Assembly (NCBI GenBank): GCA_024640665.1
Contig: JAHEEO010000002.1
Span: 1-32,866 of the forward strand
Source: Rhodospirillales bacterium
GTDB taxonomy: Bacteria; Pseudomonadota; Gammaproteobacteria; Steroidobacterales; Rariloculaceae
Direction of reading: 5' to 3'
Length of the DNA stretch: 32,866 nt
Both the position numbers and the translations under genes were made by a program. The notes under the pieces are model-generated. The model saw nothing but the letters and a program-made list of their open reading frames with translations. It searched no databases and was not told the DNA's origin. Positions 23,433-32,800 of this stretch are shown here, in pieces. Position 1 is the stretch's first letter; each line of letters opens with the position of its first letter.

Positions 23433-23954
23433 ATGACAGACGACGAAGAACGGCGCGCGTTCCTCGACGCCATACGGGACGTCCGCCCACTCAAGGAAAG
23501 TAACCGAGTCGCGCCCAAGCCGAAGCGGCCAAGCCCCAAAGCCCGCAGCCGGCGCGCCGCTGACGCCGAAGTGCTCGTGGACAGCCTGCGAGGCCACTGG
23601 TTAGAGGGCTTGCAGGGAGAGGTTTGGTTCGCGCGACCACACCTACCTGACCGAATTCTACGCCGCCTTCGGAGCGGCCAATACAGCATAGAAGCGGAAC
23701 TCGATTTACACGGCCTGACACGTAATGGCGCCCGTTCAGCAGTGCGCGATTTCTTGCGAGAATGCGCAAACCAGCAGGTGGGCTGCGCCCGAATCATTCA
23801 CGGCAAAGGCAGCCGATCCGGCCCCGGCGGCCCGGTGCTGAAGGAGGCCGTTCAAAACTGGCTTACGCAATGGGACGAGGTATTGGGATACGCATCTGCA
23901 GGGCCTCGGCACGGCGGCAATGGTGCGGTTATCGTCTTACTCAGACGCCGCTGA
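23433..23954 (+). CDS. Smr-domain endonuclease-like protein
   Basis: This 173-residue protein has a basic, probably disordered N-terminal half (rich in KPKRPSPKARSRR) and a C-terminal Smr domain. The domain carries the hallmark ELDLHGLT (residues about 89-96), HGKG at 123-126, and the late HGGNGAVIVLL. Stand-alone Smr proteins of this size include E. coli SmrA and SmrB; SmrB cuts mRNA at collided ribosomes. The HGKG and RHGG pattern is closer to SmrA-like proteins, so a ribosome-rescue role is possible but unproven. The last 18 bases overlap the end of ftsB on the opposite strand. It sits where ispD-ispF-truD are in E. coli. Confidence 0.87.
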   Translation: MTDDEERRAFLDAIRDVRPLKESNRVAPKPKRPSPKARSRRAADAEVLVDSLRGHWLEGLQGEVWFARPHLPDRILRRLRSGQYSIEAELDLHGLTRNGARSAVRDFLRECANQQVGCARIIHGKGSRSGPGGPVLKEAVQNWLTQWDEVLGYASAGPRHGGNGAVIVLLRRR

Positions 23955-24236
23955 GTCTAAGCTCCCCGAACCTGTAATCAAGTAGAAGGTTTCATCTCGC
24001 CCGATCATGCCGAGCTCCGTGCGGGCGCGCTCTTCAACGGCAGCCAACCCCTGCTTAAGATCGTCAACCTCCGCTTCCAGTGCAGCGTTGCGTGCCGATT
24101 TGTCAGCATTTTCAGCAGTTGTTTGCGCGACGGCCTCTGCCAGCGTCCATGCCTCGCGGATTCCGCTTTCAGAAAGCCACAGTTGATACTGCAGCAACGC
24201 AAAAACCAGAGCCAATGTGACAACTAAAGCGCGCAT
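23937..24236 (-). CDS. ftsB: Cell division protein FtsB
   Basis: This 99-residue bitopic protein is part of the FtsQLB divisome complex. A single N-terminal membrane helix (about residues 3-20, ALVVTLALVFALLQYQLW) is followed by a periplasmic coiled coil (about 30-72, ENADKSARNAALEAEVDDLK). The conserved end region is AVEERARTELGMIGRDETFY. It lies eight bases after eno, the usual gammaproteobacterial arrangement. Its 3' end overlaps the convergent smr gene by 18 bases. ispD, which usually follows ftsB, is missing. Confidence 0.93.
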   Translation of the reverse strand: MRALVVTLALVFALLQYQLWLSESGIREAWTLAEAVAQTTAENADKSARNAALEAEVDDLKQGLAAVEERARTELGMIGRDETFYLITGSGSLDSAASE

Positions 24237-24244
24237 CGCGAAAC

Positions 24245-25528
24245 CTACAACTCCATCGGAAAAGCTCCGCTGCCGGCATACTTCGCGCGGGAACCCAAGC
24301 GGGCTTCAATCCTGAGTAATTGATTGTACTTGGCTAAACGGTCAGAACGGCATAATGATCCCGTTTTAATCTGCGTTGCCCGAGTAGCAACCGCGAGATC
24401 CGCGATGGTTGCGTCTTCGGTCTCGCCCGACCGATGTGAAACCACGGCCGTATAACCGGAATCTGCTGCCATGTCGATCGCCTGCAGAGTCTCGGTCAAT
24501 GTGCCAATTTGATTAGGCTTTATCAATATGCTGTTGGCTACCTTGCGCTCGATGCCCTGACTCAAGATGGCCGTATTAGTGACAAATAGATCGTCACCAA
24601 CCAGTTGCACATTGTTTCTTTGTCGATCACTCAATAGTTGCCATCCGTCCCAATCGTCTTCCGCCATAGCGTCTTCGACAGAGATAATCGGATACTTGGA
24701 TAGCAAATCCTCTATAAAACCAACGAATTCCGGCGGCGAGAACTCACGCCCTTCAGAGTCCAACCGATACACACCGTCTTTGTAAAACTCGGAACTGGCA
24801 ACATCGAGGCCCAAGAACACTTCTCGCCCTAAAACGTAACCTGCCTTATCAACTGCCTCGGCGATTGTATCCAGAGCTGCAGCATTCGACTCCAGGTCGG
24901 GCGCGAATCCACCTTCGTCGCCAACAGCCGTGTTGAGGCCGCGAGAATGCAGTACGCCGCGGAGCGCATGAAAAATCTCGACGCCACAGCGCAGACTCTC
25001 TGCAAAAGTCGGCGCGCCCACCGGCAAAATCATGAACTCCTGGATATCAACGCTGTTATCGGCGTGAGCGCCGCCATTGATGATGTTCATCATCGGTACC
25101 GGCATCGTGTACTCGGATGCTTCGTTGAGCGATGCGAACAAAGGCACACCAAGATCGTTTGCATGGGCTTGTGCGGCCGCCAGTGACACAGCCAGTAAGG
25201 CATTAGCACCGAGTCTGGACTTGTTCTCCGTGCCGTCCAAATTCCGCATACACTCGTCAAGCCCGGCTTGATCGGCTGCATCACGACCCAACACGGCCTT
25301 GCGCAACTCCGTATTGACGTTGCTGACGGCTTCAGAAACACCGCGGCCCAAATAGCGGCGCGGGTTGCCGTCGCGAAGTTCCACAGCCTCTCGGGCACCC
25401 GTCGACGCCCCAGATGGCACGGCAGCCCAGCCGCTGGCGCCACTACTCAGCATAATGCGTGCCTCAACGGTCGGATTACCTCTTGAATCGATAATCTCGA
25501 GACCTTGCACATCTGTAATCGTGCTCAT
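24245..25528 (-). CDS. eno: Enolase
   Basis: This 427-residue enzyme converts 2-phosphoglycerate to phosphoenolpyruvate in glycolysis and can be part of the RNA degradosome. Key segments are EIIDSRGNPTVEA, VPSGASTGAREAVELRDG, the metal ligands in GLDVASSEF, ISVEDAMAEDDW and VGDDLFVTN, the catalytic lysine in ILIKPNQIGT, and the signature VSHRSGETEDATIADLAV. The ATG at 25528 has a clear GAGGAG site five bases upstream. It lies 41 bases after pyrG, with ftsB immediately downstream, as in many gammaproteobacteria but without kdsA between. Confidence 0.98.
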   Translation of the reverse strand: MSTITDVQGLEIIDSRGNPTVEARIMLSSGASGWAAVPSGASTGAREAVELRDGNPRRYLGRGVSEAVSNVNTELRKAVLGRDAADQAGLDECMRNLDGTENKSRLGANALLAVSLAAAQAHANDLGVPLFASLNEASEYTMPVPMMNIINGGAHADNSVDIQEFMILPVGAPTFAESLRCGVEIFHALRGVLHSRGLNTAVGDEGGFAPDLESNAAALDTIAEAVDKAGYVLGREVFLGLDVASSEFYKDGVYRLDSEGREFSPPEFVGFIEDLLSKYPIISVEDAMAEDDWDGWQLLSDRQRNNVQLVGDDLFVTNTAILSQGIERKVANSILIKPNQIGTLTETLQAIDMAADSGYTAVVSHRSGETEDATIADLAVATRATQIKTGSLCRSDRLAKYNQLLRIEARLGSRAKYAGSGAFPMEL

Positions 25529-25569
25529 CTATGCTCCTCGGCGAAAAAACATTGCTTCGGTAAGTGGCC

Positions 25570-27216
25570 CTAAGCCTGCGCTGCTTTAGGCAGTCGCAGC
25601 CCCTGACACTCGCGTGCAGCGTTGATAAAACTCGAAAACAGCGGGTGCCCGTCGAGCGGATTTGACGTGAACTCCGGATGAAACTGAGACGCCAGAAACC
25701 AAGGATGACCCGGCAATTCAACCATTTCGACGAGACCGTCGGGTGAAAATGCTGAAAAGACGAGCCCAGCTTCCCGCATCTGATCGAGATAATTATTGTT
25801 GAACTCATATCGATGCCGATGCCGCTCCGCTATAGATGCTGCACCGTAAATCTTGCGGGCCAAAGTGTTTTCTTCGAGCAGGCACGTTTGCGCGCCAAGT
25901 CGCATGGTGCCGCCCATTTCCGAATCTTCGCTACGCAATTGTTTGGATCCGTCAGACTCCTGCCACTGCGTCACTAGCGCGATGACCGGATCTGGGGTTG
26001 CCGAGTCGAACTCCGTAGACTGAGCCTGCGGCAAGTTCAATACGTTGCGGGCAAATTCTATAACGGCCACATGCATGCCCAAACATATACCGAGGTACGG
26101 AACTTGCTTTTCGCGCGCAAACCTAACGGCTTGGATCTTGCCTTCGATGCCGCGCTCACCAAACCCGCCAGGGACGAGAATGGCATCCGCCTCACTCAAG
26201 CAGCTCGTACCGCTCTTTTCAATTTCTTCGGCATCGATATAGAGAATATTGACGCGCGTGCGTGTATGAATGCCAGCATGGAGCAGCGCTTCGTTCAAAG
26301 ACATATATGAATCTTTTAGATCCATATATTTGCCCACCATCGCGATGGTGACCTCTGCCTCTGGATGAGCACGCGCTTCAACTACGGCATCCCATCTGGA
26401 TAGGTCCGCCTCTCGAACGTCCAGGCGTAACTTCTCGACCACAATGGTGTCGAGCCCCTGTTTACTCAGCATACGCGGGATTTCGTATAAGTCGCCGACA
26501 TCCATGGCCGAAATGACGGCCCGCTCTTCGACATTAGTGAACAGCGCGATCTTCTTACGCTGCTCGGCCGGCAGCAACTTCGCAGAGCGGCAAACGAGAA
26601 TATCCGGTTGAATGCCAATCGAGCGGAGCTCTTTGACGGAGTGCTGGGTCGGCTTCGTCTTGATCTCGGCCGATGTCGGCATATACGGAACAAGCGTGAG
26701 ATGAATGTAAATCGCGTTGTCACGACCCAACTCAACGCCCATTTGACGAATTGCTTCCAGAAACGGTAACGACTCGATATCGCCAACAGTACCGCCAATT
26801 TCGACGAGGCACACATCCGCATCGGCAGCACCGCGGATTACGCTTTCTTTGATTTCGTCGGTGATATGAGGAATGACCTGCACAGTTGCGCCCAGGTACT
26901 CACCCGCGCGCTCCTTGGCTATGACATTTGAATAAATGCGGCCAGTCGTGAAGTTGCTGTGTCGGCCGGTTCGACTGCGGACAAAACGCTCGTAGTGACC
27001 AAGATCCAGATCCGTCTCGGTACCGTCTTCTGTGACGAAGACCTCACCATGTTGAGAGGGACTCATCGTGCCGGGATCGACGTTGATGTAGGGGTCCAGC
27101 TTCATGAGCCGAACTTTTAGGCCACGGGCTTCCAAAATCGCGCCTAAACAGGCCGATGTGATGCCCTTACCAAGCGACGAAACCACGCCACCCGTAACAA
27201 AAATAAATCGCGTCAT
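25570..27216 (-). CDS. pyrG: CTP synthase
   Basis: This 548-residue enzyme aminates UTP to CTP using glutamine and ATP. The N-terminal synthetase domain starts FVTGGVVSSLGKGITSACLG and contains DPYINVDPGTMSPSQHGEVF and VEIGGTVGDIESLPFLEA. The C-terminal class I glutaminase domain has VPGGFGERGIEGK (oxyanion region), nucleophile YLGICLGMHVAVIEFAR, and the His-Glu pair in SQFHPEFTSNP. The residue after LGM is His where most PyrG proteins have Gln, a small deviation near the nucleophile. The ATG at 27216 is preceded by a 173-base spacer after tilS, so it likely has its own promoter. Confidence 0.98.
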   Translation of the reverse strand: MTRFIFVTGGVVSSLGKGITSACLGAILEARGLKVRLMKLDPYINVDPGTMSPSQHGEVFVTEDGTETDLDLGHYERFVRSRTGRHSNFTTGRIYSNVIAKERAGEYLGATVQVIPHITDEIKESVIRGAADADVCLVEIGGTVGDIESLPFLEAIRQMGVELGRDNAIYIHLTLVPYMPTSAEIKTKPTQHSVKELRSIGIQPDILVCRSAKLLPAEQRKKIALFTNVEERAVISAMDVGDLYEIPRMLSKQGLDTIVVEKLRLDVREADLSRWDAVVEARAHPEAEVTIAMVGKYMDLKDSYMSLNEALLHAGIHTRTRVNILYIDAEEIEKSGTSCLSEADAILVPGGFGERGIEGKIQAVRFAREKQVPYLGICLGMHVAVIEFARNVLNLPQAQSTEFDSATPDPVIALVTQWQESDGSKQLRSEDSEMGGTMRLGAQTCLLEENTLARKIYGAASIAERHRHRYEFNNNYLDQMREAGLVFSAFSPDGLVEMVELPGHPWFLASQFHPEFTSNPLDGHPLFSSFINAARECQGLRLPKAAQA

Positions 27217-27389
27217 AATCCGCCTATTGAAGCACGCTTAATTCGCGACGTGAGGGGCAGCGACGTTGCGCTATCAGCCCGCCTCGCGAACCCGGTGACC
27301 CGGCACCATGGAGACGGGGCTACAAAGTATCAAAACTCGCGCGCTGGCTCCAGCCCATTCCGCGGCTCAAAGGGCTTAGCAGCTATAAA
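27217..27389. other. Intergenic spacer between tilS and pyrG
   Basis: This is one of the longest gaps in the window. I see no convincing gene, RNA or rho-independent terminator. The minus strand holds short GC-rich self-complementary stretches (for example GGTG-CCGGGT-CACC) without a following U run. A promoter for pyrG is expected here, but I cannot point to a good -35/-10 pair. Confidence 0.6.
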
Positions 27390-28727
27390 CTAACGAATTC
27401 GCGGATGGTTGCGCCAAACAACCCGCCAGGCTCGCTCCGATTGCGACGCCTGACGCGCAATCTCACCGAGGCAAATATCCGCAATAGCAACCAATTCACC
27501 GCCCCGATAAATGAGCGGCAGCCTGTCGCGCATCCACGGGACGATCCGGGCCTGGCGACACCACTCCTTCAATGCCAGCGCGCGTTCGCCGCCAGCTGGC
27601 TGAAAACGCTCACCGCCTTGTCGGAACCGCACGACGAGGCCGTCATTGACCCAGCTATTGGGCAAGCCGGCCCCTGCAGAAGGCATCAGCTCCAAAGTTC
27701 CGGCAGCACTGTCCAGCACAATCGAGTCAGCAAGTTGCTGCGGCCTCAGGCCCGCTGCGTCGGCAAGTGGCGGCAACAAGAACAGTGCCCCCGCATACAC
27801 TCTAGCAGCCCCGCCCGGCCATTGAACCGCGCCGCCCCCCGCCGGCTGCGCAAGCAGTTCCTCAATGCGTCCCAACTGCGCAGCACTTGGCATCGGTAGC
27901 AGCAGTCGGTCAAGCGCGTGCCGCAGCAAATTTCGCCGCCGCGCGGCATCCAGCGGTGTAAACAAGTCGAGCGGTAATCGGTCCCATTGTTGAATGCCCT
28001 GAGCATCGATTTCGGCCATCGCCGTCATGATCGAGACTGCATCGTCGGCGGCAAGTGCGAGTCGCTGCGCTGCAGAAGCCGCCTGTGGCCAACGTTCAAG
28101 CAACTGCGGCAGCACAGCCTGACGGAGCCAGTTTCGATCGAAGCGCAGATCGGCATTGGACGGGTCTTCAAGCCATTGCAGCTCCCATAGCGCCGCAAGC
28201 TCACGGATTTTGGCGCGCTGCATGCCGAGTAAAGGCCGCGCCAGGGAACCGGAACCAAATTTTGCGTACTCAGATATGCTGCGCATACCTTTAACACCGG
28301 TACCCCGCAACAGCCGATATAGTTGCGTTTCTAACTGATCGTCGGCGTGGTGCGCAGTGAGCAACACTTCTCCGGGCTCGAGCATTTCAGCCAACGCCTC
28401 ATATCGGGCCGCGCGGGCTGCAGCTTCAATGCCGCGACTGCCCTGATCATCGACCACTACGGCGCATTCTGAAAATGGCACACCATAGGCCTCACTCAAT
28501 GTTCTGCAAAACGTTGACCATCGAGATGAATCTATATGCAAACCGTGATCAATGTGCAGAACCCGGAGTGACTTTGAATACCCAAGCCGGCACAGTGCCG
28601 CCAACAAGAAAACCGAATCAACGCCGCCACTCACTGCAACAGCAATTCGCGTTTCAGAATTAAAGCCAAATGGCGCTGATTCGATCTTGCTTGCCAGCGC
28701 TTTGAGTTCGGCAGCAGACGCCGCCAT
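27390..28727 (-). CDS. tilS: tRNA(Ile)-lysidine synthase TilS
   Basis: This 445-residue ATP-dependent enzyme modifies C34 of the CAU-anticodon tRNA-Ile to lysidine, switching its identity from methionine to isoleucine; it is essential in most bacteria. The PP-loop ATP-binding motif is VSGGVDSVFLL (residues 33-38), followed by HIDHGLH, LLTAHHADDQLETQLYRLLR and RPLLGMQRAKI. The C-terminal tRNA-binding region includes VRFRQGGERFQPAGGERALA and LKEWCRQARIVPWMRDRLPL. The ATG at 28727 is five bases after accA, the usual gammaproteobacterial order. Confidence 0.96.
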   Translation of the reverse strand: MAASAAELKALASKIESAPFGFNSETRIAVAVSGGVDSVFLLAALCRLGYSKSLRVLHIDHGLHIDSSRWSTFCRTLSEAYGVPFSECAVVVDDQGSRGIEAAARAARYEALAEMLEPGEVLLTAHHADDQLETQLYRLLRGTGVKGMRSISEYAKFGSGSLARPLLGMQRAKIRELAALWELQWLEDPSNADLRFDRNWLRQAVLPQLLERWPQAASAAQRLALAADDAVSIMTAMAEIDAQGIQQWDRLPLDLFTPLDAARRRNLLRHALDRLLLPMPSAAQLGRIEELLAQPAGGGAVQWPGGAARVYAGALFLLPPLADAAGLRPQQLADSIVLDSAAGTLELMPSAGAGLPNSWVNDGLVVRFRQGGERFQPAGGERALALKEWCRQARIVPWMRDRLPLIYRGGELVAIADICLGEIARQASQSERAWRVVWRNHPRIR

Positions 28728-28732
28728 GACTG

Positions 28733-29692
28733 CTAGGCCTCTTTGAACATGCCAAAACCCAACAGACGCTCGCGTCGTTTTGCAACCAACTCATCTTTCG
28801 ACAGCGGCTCAAGTTCCGCGAGCGCGCTGAGCAAAGCATTCTTGACGCCTTCACTCATGCTTGCGGGGTCACGATGGGCGCCGCCCAGCGGTTCTGGGAT
28901 GACGTCATCGACCAATCCCAGCTTCAACAAACGCTCGGCTGTGATACCCATCGCGTCAGCAGCCGCTTCGGCTTTATCTGCGCTACGCCACAAAATGGAT
29001 GCACAACCTTCAGGGGATATGACCGAGTAGACGCTGTATTGGAGCATGAATACCCGGTCCGCAACACCGATCGCCAATGCTCCGCCAGAACCGCCTTCGC
29101 CAATAACTATGCAGACAATAGGCACTCGCAGACCCGACATTACGAATAGATTGCGGGCGATCGCCTCGCTCTGACCTCGCTCTTCGGCGCCAACTCCAGG
29201 ATAAGCACCGGCGGTATCGATCAGCGTGATCACCGGTATTGAAAATTTTTCAGCGAGCCGCATTAGTCGCAGCGCCTTGCGATACCCCTCGGGCCGCGCG
29301 GAGCCATAATTGCGCAGCACACGCTCCTTGGTATCGCGGCCTTTCTGATTGCCAATTACCATCACCGGTCTACCCTCGAGCCGCGCAAGACCGCCAATGA
29401 TTGCTGCGTCATCGGAGTACATCCGATCACCATGCAGCTCTTGAAAATCAGTACAGCAAGCATCTATATAGTCCAGCGTATATGGACGCTGTGGATGCCG
29501 AGCCAATTGCGCGACTTGCCACGCCGACAACCCAGAAAAAATACTTCGAGTCAGCGACTCGCTCTTTTTCTTTAGGCGGCCAATTTCTTCGGTGATGTTG
29601 ACGGTCGAATCGTCATCAACAAAACGCAATTCATCGATTTTGGCCTCGAGCTCGGCAATGGGTTGCTCAAAGTCTAGAAACTTCAGATCCAT
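28733..29692 (-). CDS. accA: Acetyl-CoA carboxylase carboxyltransferase subunit alpha
   Basis: This 319-residue subunit, with AccD, transfers the carboxyl group from biotin carboxyl carrier protein to acetyl-CoA, the first step of fatty acid synthesis. The N-terminal helix FLDFEQPIAELEAKIDELRF and the crotonase-fold core are visible. Core segments include WQVAQLARHPQRPYTLDYI, GNQKGRDTKERVLRNYGSAR, LIDTAGAYPGVGAEERGQSE and EGGSGGALAIGVADRVFMLQ. Length matches E. coli AccA (319). It lies 154 bases after dnaE and five bases before tilS. Confidence 0.98.
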   Translation of the reverse strand: MDLKFLDFEQPIAELEAKIDELRFVDDDSTVNITEEIGRLKKKSESLTRSIFSGLSAWQVAQLARHPQRPYTLDYIDACCTDFQELHGDRMYSDDAAIIGGLARLEGRPVMVIGNQKGRDTKERVLRNYGSARPEGYRKALRLMRLAEKFSIPVITLIDTAGAYPGVGAEERGQSEAIARNLFVMSGLRVPIVCIVIGEGGSGGALAIGVADRVFMLQYSVYSVISPEGCASILWRSADKAEAAADAMGITAERLLKLGLVDDVIPEPLGGAHRDPASMSEGVKNALLSALAELEPLSKDELVAKRRERLLGFGMFKEA

Positions 29693-29718
29693 AGGATTAT
29701 TTCTTTATATTTCTGCGC

Positions 29719-29748
29719 ACCTTAACGCCAAGCTTCCAGAACTGACAA
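29719..29748 (-). promoter_or_regulatory. Possible sigma-70 promoter for accA
   Basis: In the dnaE-accA gap, the minus strand has TTGTCA (29748-29743) and TAAGGT (29724-29719) separated by 18 bases. The -35 is a five-of-six match, the -10 only three of six. A TATAAA closer to the gene would leave too short a leader. Weak prediction. Confidence 0.25.
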
Positions 29749-29846
29749 GTACTCAGTACCCGAACCGCGTAAATGAGCACACCACAATCTCTCTCAACGC
29801 TCACTCAAGGCGCGTATAAGACATGCTTCCGAGGTTGAATTGGCCT

Positions 29847-32800
29847 TTAGATGCTCATTTGGCGCGCATAATGCATCGATACTTGCTTTTCACCAACCAA
29901 GCTGGTTAAGCGCTCTCTGAGTTCGCGCGTGGGATGCACGGACCAATCTTCACCGAGCGTTAAGATTGCGCGCGCTTTTTCACCGCTGTATTGCACGCAA
30001 ACCTCACAGCCACCGCGGCGAAACGGCTGCAGAGTCGACTTCAGAGACTCGACAAATTCGTCCCCCAAACTGGTAGCGCGCACGAGTATCGTTAGACGTC
30101 GTGCATTGCGCTCGATAGCACTATCGACGGATTCCACTCTTTGTGCATTGAGGCGCCAGCCGTTCAAGAAGTCGTCATATCGCAGCTGCCCAAACACAAC
30201 GAGAACTGCATGCTTGTTTATGAAATGCCGCGACTGCTGATAAACGTCGTCGAACAGGCTGACTTCAATTCTATCTGTATCGTCGTCGAGCACGATCGAG
30301 ACCCGGGATCCGCGCCGTCGCACTTCCATTACCACGCCCGCAAAACTCACTTCGCGCCGATATCGATAGTGACTTTGGCCCTCAGCACTGGGCAAAGTGC
30401 TGACTACACTGGCAATGGATCCATGCGTGAAATGCTTGCAGTGCTCCACGTATTCGGCAAACGGATGGCCCGTCAGGTACAAGCCCAGGCTTTCACGTTC
30501 TGCTTCAAGCTTTTCCCGCGGATTCCATTCACGCAGTTTTGTGAATTCATGCTCCAGACCACCTTCGTCATCATCAACCGAACCAAACAAGCCCCCCTGA
30601 CCAGCTGCTGTCGCAGCCAAAGCCCGATCGGCAAGCTTCAGTGCATCGGGGATCGCGTTCATGGTTGTAGCCCGGTTCAGGCCGAGGCAATCCAGCGCAC
30701 CACATCGAACGAGCGCCTCGAGCACGCGCCGGTTAAGTTTGGTCGAGCCCAACCTGCGGCACAGATCGAGTAAGTTTGCGTAGGGTCCGTTGCTGCGCCT
30801 TTCCGCAATGAGATTCTCGACGATACCCCGACCGACCCCTTTCACGGCGCCCAAACCGTACTTGACGCTGCGGTCATCGGCCACAGAAAACTCGTATTCG
30901 GATTCATTGATATTTGGAGGAATTAACGCAATGGAAAGGGAATTGCATTCCTCCTTAAGGACGACAAGCTTATCCGTGTTATCGATATCTGCCGTCATCG
31001 CGGCCGCCATGAACGCGGCTGGATAGTGGGCCTTGAGCCAAGCAGTCTGAAATGCGATGAGCGCATATGCGGCCGAGTGAGACTTATTGAAACCATACCC
31101 GGCAAATTTCTCCATCAGGTCGAAAATTGCGCTGGCTTGAGCAGCGGGAATTCCGCGAGACTCCGATCCTTGCTGAAAAATCGACCGCTGTTTCGCCATT
31201 TCTTCCGGTTTCTTCTTACCCATCGCTCGACGCAGCAAATCGGCACCGCCCAGCGAATATCCAGCCAGGACCTGCGCGATTTGCATCACTTGTTCTTGAT
31301 ACAAGATGACGCCGTAAGTCGACTGCAGTGCCGGCTGAAGTTTGGGATGCATGTAGTCTATATGCGCATCGCTGGGGGCATGCTTGCGCTCTATGAACTC
31401 ATCGACCATGCCGGATTGCAGAGGCCCGGGCCGAAACAACGCCAGAATAGCGACGAGATCATCGAAGCAATCCGGCCGCAGTCGCTTTATGAGATCTCGC
31501 ATACCACGCGATTCGAGTTGAAACACGGCCGTAGTTTGGCAGCTATTAAGCAATTGATAGGTTTTCGCATCATCGAACGCCAAATCATCTAGATCAATGG
31601 GACCCTGTTGCGAAGCGGCTCTGATTTGGTTGATCGATGCGACTGCGTGATCGATAATTGTTAAAGTCTTGAGGCCTAGAAAATCGAACTTGACGAGCCC
31701 GATCGCTTCGAGATCGTCTTTGTCTAATTGAGTCAAAGGCGCGCCGAATTGATCCGAATATAGCGGCATGAACTCAGTCAGCGCATCCGGCGCAATAACC
31801 ACGCCGCCGGCATGCGTTCCCGCATTACGCGCGAGCCCTTCGAGCTGCATCGCCCGGTCAATTAACCCGCTGACTTCCTCTTCCGATTCATATAGATTCC
31901 TGAGTTCTTCCTCATCTTCCAAAGCCCGGGCTAACGTAATTCCAATCTCAAACGGAATCAGTTTTGCGATCCGATCAACATAACCGTAGGGCATTCCGAG
32001 CACGCGCCCCACATCACGCACTACGGCTTTAGCCGCCATAGTTCCATAAGTGATTATTTGCGAAACACGATCCCGCCCGTATCGCTTGCTGACATAGTCA
32101 ATGACCCGATCTCTGCCTTCGATGCAAAAATCGATATCGAAATCCGGCATCGATACCCGCTCTGGGTTCAAGAACCGTTCAAACAGCAAGTCATGCTCAA
32201 TGGGGTCGAGATTAGTAATGCCAAGCGCGTACGCAACGAGAGATCCGGCTCCTGAACCGCGACCGGGACCAACCGGAATAGCGTTCTCGCGTGACCATTT
32301 GATGAAGTCCGCCACGATCAGAAAATAGCCTTCGAAGCCCATTTCCTTAATGACGCCAAGCTCGTGAAGCAAGCGCGATTCATAAGCTTCTCGCTGGGCT
32401 TCCAACCCAGCCTTCGCCAATTGCGTATTCAGGCCTCGCCGCGCTTGTGCGTCCAGATGACTCGCGGGTGTCTCTGCTTCGCCAACCTCGAATTGCGGCA
32501 AATACACCTGATCGAAATCCAGCTCGAACGAACACCGTTTCGCTATCTCGAGCGTGTTTTCGACTGCTTCGGGTATATCCGCAAACAGCGCTATCATTTC
32601 CTTGGCGGTTTTCAGATACTGTTCTTCGCTGTATTCGCGTGGCCGATCCGTATCGTCTAACGTTCTACTTTGTGCAATACATACACGCGTTTCATGTGCG
32701 TCATACTCGGACTTCGCCAAGAAACGCACATCGTTGCTCGCCACCACGGGAAGACCATTCCTGGCAGCAAAATCCACAGCCGCCTGAACATAAGCGCTTT

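Noticed and set aside
27280..27310. Rho-independent terminator between tilS and pyrG
   Set aside because: Short GC-rich self-complementary segments exist, but the stems are only four base pairs and no U run follows.
30141..30773. 210-codon plus-strand open frame opposite dnaE
   Set aside because: It is antisense to well-conserved DnaE coding sequence, the translation resembles no family I know, and long antisense frames are expected from the codon composition.
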